A stretch of 12,929 bases of DNA, from positions 1-12,929 of the forward strand of contig JAGPKW010000011.1 of the NCBI GenBank assembly GCA_018053685.1, given 5' to 3'. The translations under genes were made by a program, and so were the position numbers. Below are positions 8,169 to 12,929 of the stretch, in pieces. The notes under the pieces are model-generated. The model had not been told where the DNA came from, searched no databases, and saw only the letters and a program-made list of their open reading frames with translations. The stretch is from Patescibacteria group bacterium (lineage in GTDB: Bacteria > Patescibacteriota > Patescibacteriia > JAGPKW01). Each line of letters begins with the position of its first letter. Position 1 is the first letter of the stretch.

Positions 8169-9254
8169 ATGACAAAAAAGAAAGAAGAATTAAATTTAAA
8201 TGATCCAAGGGATAAAGCTGTTAAAACTGCTGTTGATATGATTAAGGATAAATTTGGAGATGGATCTATAATGAGATTAGGAGAAGCATCTCATATGAAT
8301 GTAGACGTTGTTTCGTCTGGTTGTTTATCACTTGATATTGCTCTTGGTGTTATGGGGTATCCAAAGGGCAGGGTAATTGAGATATTTGGCCCAGAATCTT
8401 CTGGTAAAACGACACTTGCTCAGCATGCTATTGCTGAAGTACAAAAGGCTGGTGGAGTTGCTGCTTTTGTAGATGCAGAACATGCATTAGATCCATCATA
8501 CGCTAGAAGGATAGGTGTTGATGTTGATAATCTATTAATATCCCAACCTGATTATGGAGAGCAAGCGTTAGATATTGTTGAAACACTTGTTAGGTCTGGT
8601 GCAGTTGATATTATAGTTGTTGATTCTGTAGCTGCTTTAACTCCAAAGGCAGAAATTGATGGAGAAATGGGAGATCAACATATGGGTTTGCAAGCAAGAT
8701 TAATGAGCCAGGCGTTAAGAAAGTTAACTGCAGCTATAAGTAGAACAAATACAATTGTTATTTTTATTAATCAAATACGTCAAAAAATTGGTGTATTTTT
8801 TGGGAATCCAGAAACAACAACAGGTGGTAATGCTTTGAAATTTTATTCATCAGTTAGATTAGAAATAAGAAGAAAAGCACAAATTAAGCAAGGTGATTCT
8901 ATTATAGGGAATCAGGTAAGAGTAAAGGTTGTGAAAAATAAGGTTGCTCCTCCATTTTCAGAATGTGAGTTTGATATTATGTATAACCAGGGCATATCAA
9001 GGCAAGCTGATATATTAAATGTTGGTGTGAAGTTTGGGGTTATAAATAAAGCAGGGAATTCTTATACTTTTGGTGATACTAAATTAGGAATAGGTAGAGA
9101 AGCTGCTAAGAATTATTTAAAAGAAAATGAAAACATAATGAAAGACATAAGAGAGAAAGTTATAGATAAGATACGCTCTGGAGAAGAAGTAAGTTTAGTA
9201 GATGATAAAGAAGAACCTCCAAAGGCAACATTAGAAGGTGATATAATAGAATAA
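8169..9254 (+). CDS. recA: Recombinase RecA
   Basis: RecA forms filaments on single-stranded DNA and drives strand exchange in recombination and repair. The 361 residues match the family size (353 in E. coli). Visible landmarks are Walker A GPESSGKTT (74-82), the catalytic-Glu strand VDAEHALDP (Glu104, equivalent to E. coli Glu96), and Walker B IIVVDS ending at Asp152. The L2/DNA-binding block NQIRQKIGVFFGNPETTTGG is followed by NALKFYSSVRLEIRR, and the C-terminal tail is acidic. All core residues look intact, so it should be active. No Shine-Dalgarno is visible before the ATG at 8169, but the start fits the family N-terminus. No LexA-type operator was recognised. It lies 89 bp after ftsK and may be on the same transcript; two intrinsic terminators follow. 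Confidence 0.98.
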   Translation: MTKKKEELNLNDPRDKAVKTAVDMIKDKFGDGSIMRLGEASHMNVDVVSSGCLSLDIALGVMGYPKGRVIEIFGPESSGKTTLAQHAIAEVQKAGGVAAFVDAEHALDPSYARRIGVDVDNLLISQPDYGEQALDIVETLVRSGAVDIIVVDSVAALTPKAEIDGEMGDQHMGLQARLMSQALRKLTAAISRTNTIVIFINQIRQKIGVFFGNPETTTGGNALKFYSSVRLEIRRKAQIKQGDSIIGNQVRVKVVKNKVAPPFSECEFDIMYNQGISRQADILNVGVKFGVINKAGNSYTFGDTKLGIGREAAKNYLKENENIMKDIREKVIDKIRSGEEVSLVDDKEEPPKATLEGDIIE

Positions 9255-9264
9255 ATATATAAAC

Positions 9265-9288
9265 GGCTTGATTAGTTTCAGGCCTTTT
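9265..9288 (+). terminator. Intrinsic terminator after recA (first)
   Basis: GGCTTGA (9265-9271) pairs with TCAGGCC (9278-9284) through one G-T pair, with the six-base loop TTAGTT. TTTT then ATATTTT follows. It starts 10 bases after the recA stop, the usual position for the end of its transcript. Confidence 0.75.
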
Positions 9289-9305
9289 ATATTTTATGCA
9301 CACTT

Positions 9306-9337
9306 AAAAAATACACTAATATAGGTGTATTTTTTTA
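9306..9337 (+). terminator. Second hairpin terminator after recA, probably bidirectional
   Basis: The stem AAAAAATACAC (9306-9316) pairs with GTGTATTTTTT (9325-9335), with an eight-base loop and a T-run through 9337. The A-run on the other arm would give a T-run on the opposite strand. Only five of the 11 pairs lie outside the A/T runs, so it is weaker than the one at 5806. The rest of the gap to 9427 holds no other clear signal; the promoter of the next gene must be in this AT-rich stretch but could not be fixed. Confidence 0.65.
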
Positions 9338-9427
9338 TTTATTTATTTTTATTTAATTAAAAAGTTAATTATGTAGTTTTTAATGTGTGCTAAGACTTTT
9401 ATATCTAATTTTTAATTATATAAAAAT

Positions 9428-9997
9428 ATGAGAAATATATTATATGTTTATTTAGTAATAGTAGGCATTTTAGTCATTTTAGTGTTCTCTTTTACTATAC
9501 TAAATAGAAGGAATAAGAAAGGTCCTGAAGTTGCTATTAGTGATGATACTGGTGATACTAACATTATTAATGAAGATGATAAAAAAATTATTGAGGATAA
9601 AAAATATGGCTTTGACTTAATGCTTGATGATAATTTGTATGTTAAGGGAAGTGATGAGTTTATACAGGTTTCTAATGAAGAGATTTCTAATGATTTAAAT
9701 AGTAAACAATGTGTAGTAGATGTTGTAACAGAAAAGAGTAGTGTCGATGTTTGTGATTATATAAAGAATGAGTGTCAGGATTTGGGGTGTAAAAAATATA
9801 CTTGTGAAAGTTATAAAAATGGGTGGTATAAAATAAAAGAAGAGGGAGATTTTGCTGGCTCTGGAGATATTATGTTTGCAAGAAAAGAAGGAGAATATAC
9901 ATACTTTTTAAACCTAGAATGTAGTGATAGAAATGATGATAATGAAAATAATCCTTTAATAGATGATATTATAAATAGTTTTAAATATAATGAATAA
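9428..9997 (+). CDS. Small membrane-anchored protein with Cys-containing outer domain, unknown
   Basis: The 189-residue protein has one N-terminal hydrophobic helix (about residues 4-25) followed by NRRNKKG, so it is probably a single-pass protein or has an uncleaved signal. A short acidic Asp/Glu/Asn spacer comes next. From about residue 58 is a compact domain beginning KKYGFDLMLDD, with six Cys in CVVDV, CDYIKNEC, CKKYTC and LEC contexts. The opening KYGF plus hydrophobic strand recalls small CPR exported proteins that start YGFSF, but I cannot assign a family. Its Cys content and size parallel the lipoprotein at 5294, without obvious sequence match. No Shine-Dalgarno precedes the ATG. It ends 17 bp before the C39/beta-helix gene, suggesting a two-gene operon. 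Confidence 0.75.
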   Translation: MRNILYVYLVIVGILVILVFSFTILNRRNKKGPEVAISDDTGDTNIINEDDKKIIEDKKYGFDLMLDDNLYVKGSDEFIQVSNEEISNDLNSKQCVVDVVTEKSSVDVCDYIKNECQDLGCKKYTCESYKNGWYKIKEEGDFAGSGDIMFARKEGEYTYFLNLECSDRNDDNENNPLIDDIINSFKYNE

Positions 9998-10014
9998 CTA
10001 TTAATTCTGAGAGT

Positions 10015-12717
10015 ATGAAAAGGATTTATTTTGTATTATTTTTACTTTTTTTTATTCCTAATATATTATTTGCAAAGATCAATGACGTTGCTTTTATATC
10101 TCAGGTTCCACCAGGCGATTGGGATAATACTTTAAATTGTGGGCAAACGAGTTATTATATGGTGTTGTCATATATAAATGGAATAAAAAGTGAAGATCTT
10201 CTAGATTATAATGAAATAAAAAAAATAGATGATTGGCTTTATCAAAAATATGGAGATCCAATTAGAAATTATAATGGGTACTATACAAATGTTAATAAAT
10301 TAAACACTATTGCTAATGAAAGAGACAATGTAAAAAATTCGGCAGTGTTTTATGGCGTTAATGATTTTGATAATTTAAAGAAAGAAATAGATAATGGGAA
10401 TGTAGTAATTGTAGCGGTAAGAATAAATATGAAAGCTAATAGAGATGGGCATTTTATGGTTCTTATTGGATATGATGATCAATATGTTTATTTAAATGAT
10501 CCAGGAAAGATGCTTGGTAGAAAAAGAAAATATTTAATTCAGGATTTTTTGGATGTTTGGAAAACTCAAAATTATTCTTATGTTTTAATAAAACCAGAGC
10601 AAAAAGTTGAGAGTAATAATGATAAAGTGGAAAACAATGTTGAAGTTAGTAAAAGCGACAATAGTAGCAATATTCTATTAGATGAAACTACACAAGGAGT
10701 TGATAGTAATACCATAAATACAGAAGATAAAAATAATGTTGAAATTAGTAAAATTGATGATAGCAGTAATATCTTATTAAATAAAACTATTACTGAAGAT
10801 AACAGAATATTACAAACAATTATTAAAGATAATGGGGATCAATTACAGATTATAACAGTAGATGCTGAGTTAGATGATAAGGTTACCAATGCTGATAATT
10901 ATGTTGATGACAGTAGTGATAACAAGGAGGAAGACTACCCCTACTTAGACGAGAATAATTGGATGCATATAAATGATAATTTAGTTATTGATTATAATGT
11001 CCCGCAGACTAATAATTCTAGTGAAGAAATTGTTGAAGGTAGTAAACAAGAGGATAGCATACAGGTGCAAGAAGAGAGTAATAATATTGTTAGTGGATTT
11101 GAATTTAATAAAAATTATGTTGATAAAAGTCTGAAAATTTCTTTGAGTTGGACTAACCCTGATGCATTGCTTTTAGATTTAGATGTTAAAAAAGATGATG
11201 GTGCTTGGGAGAATATAGATGTTAGTAATAATGCTTTAAATTATGATTATTATATAAAAGACAGTAAGGCGATTTATTATTTTAGATTAAGAATGTTTGA
11301 TGGTAATAGTTATACTGATTATAAAACAATAGAGCAAGGTGTAGATATTGAGCCATTAGTGAATGGATCTATGTTGACAAGTATAACTAGTGATACAGTA
11401 TTTGGTGAAAATATGATATATTTTTGTGATCATGATTGTATTCTAGATAAAAATGCTAATTTACTCGTAGAGCCAGGAGTTCAGATAAAAATGTCTAAAG
11501 ATGCTAAGTTTGTATTTTTAGGAAACGTAGTATTTGCAGGTAATAATGATAATAAAATATATATAATGCCAAGAGATGGTGATAATGAAAGTGGAGAAAT
11601 AGGGCCTATATATTTTTATCAGAATGATTATATTGAATTAGATAATGTTGATATCGGATATAGCGAGCATATTAAGTTTACTAATAAAGTTGGTGATATG
11701 ATTAAGGTTGATGGTGTAAAGAATTTTATTGTAAGAGATTCAAGCTTTCATAATATCTATTTAGCTAGTGGTGCAAATATGAATATAGTAAACTCAAATG
11801 TAAAAATAATTAGGTCTAAGTTTTATAATTCTATGTATGGATTTAAAATATCTCAATCATCTGGTGAAATAAGTGAAAATGAATTTACTGATAATCATTA
11901 TAACGTTGTATTATACAATGTTGATAAGACCTTGAAGTTTTATAGGAATAAAATTTTAAATGCAGTAAATATAGCAATTTCTGGTCAAAATATTTTAGCT
12001 GATATTAAAGATAATGTTTTAGAAAATAATAGATTTAATTTAATATCAATGGCATTTCTTAATATTGATTCTGGAGAATTTACTTTAAGTAAGGGTATTT
12101 ATAATATTTATGAAGCTAATATTGGTAAGGATGCTGTCTTAAATGTAGAATCTGGGACGATATTTAAATCATATACTGACCATGGTAAGTTTAAGATAGA
12201 TGGGAAGATGATGATAAATGGGATAAAAGAAGATCCTGTTATATTTACTTCATTTTTTGATGACTCTTATGGAGGGGATTCTAATTTAGATGGAGATGCT
12301 TTCCTACCAAATCCTGGTGATTGGGGATATCTAGAATTTACTAATAATTCATCTGGCTCTGTTATAAAAAATACGATATTTGAATATGGCGGACATTATA
12401 GTTTTAATAACATAAATCATGGAGTTATATATGTTAATGGTGCTAAGGATTTATTAATACAAGATTCTATTTTTAATAATGGATTTTATAGAGATATAGA
12501 AATAAATAGTGGTAATAATATTACTATAATTAATAATAAAATATTAAATACTATTATGTGCGGCCTTGATATACAGAATGGAAGTAACATTATTGTAGAA
12601 AATAATGAGTTCACTGATCATAAAAATGCTGCAATATGTTATAAAAATAATGGTGGAGTTAATCTTATTGATAATATTTTTATGAATAACAGTAGTGATG
12701 TTATAATAGTACCTTAA
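10015..12717 (+). CDS. Secreted C39-like peptidase / FN3-like / parallel beta-helix protein
   Basis: A signal peptide (MKRIYFVLF... ending LFA, cut likely after residue 20) leads into a C39-like cysteine peptidase domain (about 22-195). Candidate catalytic residues are Cys42 in NCGQTSYYMV, His146 in GHFMVLIGYDD and Asp162 in YLNDPG, the arrangement of Peptidase_C39_2. A long acidic Asn/Ser/Asp/Glu linker follows (about 196-357) and includes a 33-residue duplication. A fibronectin-III-like domain (about 359-450: LKISLSW, YYFRLRMFDG) comes next. Residues about 455-900 are a right-handed parallel beta-helix, with LLVEPGVQIKM, NPGDWGYLEF and many short Asn-rich turns. No C-terminal anchor is seen. 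An SD-like GAGAG lies at 10009-10013. Beta-helices often bind or cut polysaccharide, so a cell-wall or surface target is plausible, but substrate and peptidase activity are unproven. Confidence 0.87.
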   Translation: MKRIYFVLFLLFFIPNILFAKINDVAFISQVPPGDWDNTLNCGQTSYYMVLSYINGIKSEDLLDYNEIKKIDDWLYQKYGDPIRNYNGYYTNVNKLNTIANERDNVKNSAVFYGVNDFDNLKKEIDNGNVVIVAVRINMKANRDGHFMVLIGYDDQYVYLNDPGKMLGRKRKYLIQDFLDVWKTQNYSYVLIKPEQKVESNNDKVENNVEVSKSDNSSNILLDETTQGVDSNTINTEDKNNVEISKIDDSSNILLNKTITEDNRILQTIIKDNGDQLQIITVDAELDDKVTNADNYVDDSSDNKEEDYPYLDENNWMHINDNLVIDYNVPQTNNSSEEIVEGSKQEDSIQVQEESNNIVSGFEFNKNYVDKSLKISLSWTNPDALLLDLDVKKDDGAWENIDVSNNALNYDYYIKDSKAIYYFRLRMFDGNSYTDYKTIEQGVDIEPLVNGSMLTSITSDTVFGENMIYFCDHDCILDKNANLLVEPGVQIKMSKDAKFVFLGNVVFAGNNDNKIYIMPRDGDNESGEIGPIYFYQNDYIELDNVDIGYSEHIKFTNKVGDMIKVDGVKNFIVRDSSFHNIYLASGANMNIVNSNVKIIRSKFYNSMYGFKISQSSGEISENEFTDNHYNVVLYNVDKTLKFYRNKILNAVNIAISGQNILADIKDNVLENNRFNLISMAFLNIDSGEFTLSKGIYNIYEANIGKDAVLNVESGTIFKSYTDHGKFKIDGKMMINGIKEDPVIFTSFFDDSYGGDSNLDGDAFLPNPGDWGYLEFTNNSSGSVIKNTIFEYGGHYSFNNINHGVIYVNGAKDLLIQDSIFNNGFYRDIEINSGNNITIINNKILNTIMCGLDIQNGSNIIVENNEFTDHKNAAICYKNNGGVNLIDNIFMNNSSDVIIVP
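10633..10830 (+). repeat. 99-bp imperfect in-frame duplication in the acidic linker
   Basis: Two 33-codon units (10633-10731 and 10732-10830) share about 20 residues at their starts: NNVEVSKSDNSSNILL and NNVEISKIDDSSNILL. The second halves have diverged. This suggests the linker grew by duplication; it probably sets the spacing between the peptidase and the FN3/beta-helix part. Confidence 0.7.
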
Positions 12718-12718
12718 T

Positions 12719-12929
12719 TTAAAATTCCCTTGTAAATTTTGTTCCTTTTAATTCTTTTTTATGTTGCTCTATATGGCTTTCTGAATGTTTATCTTCTGTT
12801 TCCATTTGTGTTTTATATTGTAATACTATCCATGCTTTTAGATTTTTTTCTTTATCATGATTATTTATATCAAAGCTTCCTATGCAGCCACCATCACAGT
12901 TTAATATATCAAAAAACTTGTATTTAGAA
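12719..12929 (-). CDS. 3' end of a convergent gene, unknown product (partial)
   Basis: On the minus strand a frame runs from the right edge (first full codon 12928-12926) for 69 codons to a TAA at 12721-12719. Its content is Lys/Glu/Asp-rich with ordinary codons (aaa, gaa, gat) and it ends KGTKFTREF. It contains ILNCDGGCIGSFDIN and then a charged, probably helical tail. The plus-strand frame over the same stretch begins with TTG, has no ribosome site and is an implausible run of Leu/Phe/Tyr, the usual mirror of a Lys/Glu-rich gene. Its stop is one base from the stop of the beta-helix gene, leaving no room for a terminator between them. No family was recognised; the start is outside the window. 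Confidence 0.55.
   Translation of the reverse strand, partial: SKYKFFDILNCDGGCIGSFDINNHDKEKNLKAWIVLQYKTQMETEDKHSESHIEQHKKELKGTKFTREF

Noticed and set aside
9298..9390. GCACAC (9298-9303) and GTGTGC (9385-9390) as a long-range stem
   Set aside because: It has only six pairs across an 81-base loop and no extension of pairing; likely chance.
12739..12927. Plus-strand frame of 62 codons at the right edge
   Set aside because: It has a TTG start, no ribosome site, and an unlikely Leu/Phe/Tyr composition; the opposite strand gives a normal Lys/Glu-rich reading.

Overview
The window is very AT-rich, by eye about 70% A+T or more, and densely coded. Everything appears to be bacterial chromosome; no rRNA, tRNA, CRISPR array, insertion sequence or phage gene was seen. 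Two genes are certain: ftsK (DNA translocase) and recA (recombinase). Around them lie exported or surface-anchored proteins that are rich in cysteine or built of repeats. Glycine is read from GGN and tryptophan from TGG, and the long frames contain no internal TGA, so the standard bacterial code (table 11) applies. The style is typical of Patescibacteria/CPR: a pilin-like N-terminus fused to DUF4215-type cysteine repeats, C-type-lectin-like and ephrin-receptor-like modules, small Cys-rich exported proteins, and a C39-like peptidase joined to a beta-helix. That assignment is an inference from style, not from a marker phylogeny; the code argues against the UGA=Gly lineages (Absconditabacteria, Gracilibacteria).

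Layout: (1) 1-5243 (+) is the 3' part of one huge gene. It encodes a pilin-like membrane-anchored protein of at least 1746 residues with about 104 cysteines, a likely adhesin or surface fibre. (2) 5294-5782 (+) is a small Cys-rich lipoprotein, closed by a strong intrinsic terminator. (3) A perfect extended -10 promoter just after that terminator starts ftsK (5884-8079). An 89-bp gap with one perfect DnaA box leads to recA (8169-9254), followed by two intrinsic terminators in tandem. (4) 9428-9997 (+) is a small membrane-anchored Cys-containing protein, and 17 bp after it 10015-12717 (+) is a 900-residue secreted protein: C39-like peptidase, acidic linker, fibronectin-III-like domain and parallel beta-helix. 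(5) On the minus strand the 3' end of a convergent gene enters from the right edge and stops at 12719, one base from the stop of the beta-helix gene.

Functional reading: the centre is a housekeeping block for chromosome segregation and recombination. Both flanks encode envelope proteins probably involved in contact with other cells or surfaces. The terminators suggest three or more separate transcription units: (giant protein + lipoprotein), (ftsK, recA), (9428 gene + C39/beta-helix gene). The most unusual part is the giant protein, with its split DUF4215 repeats, an orphan half of a C-type lectin domain next to a complete one, and a near-perfect 114-bp tandem repeat.
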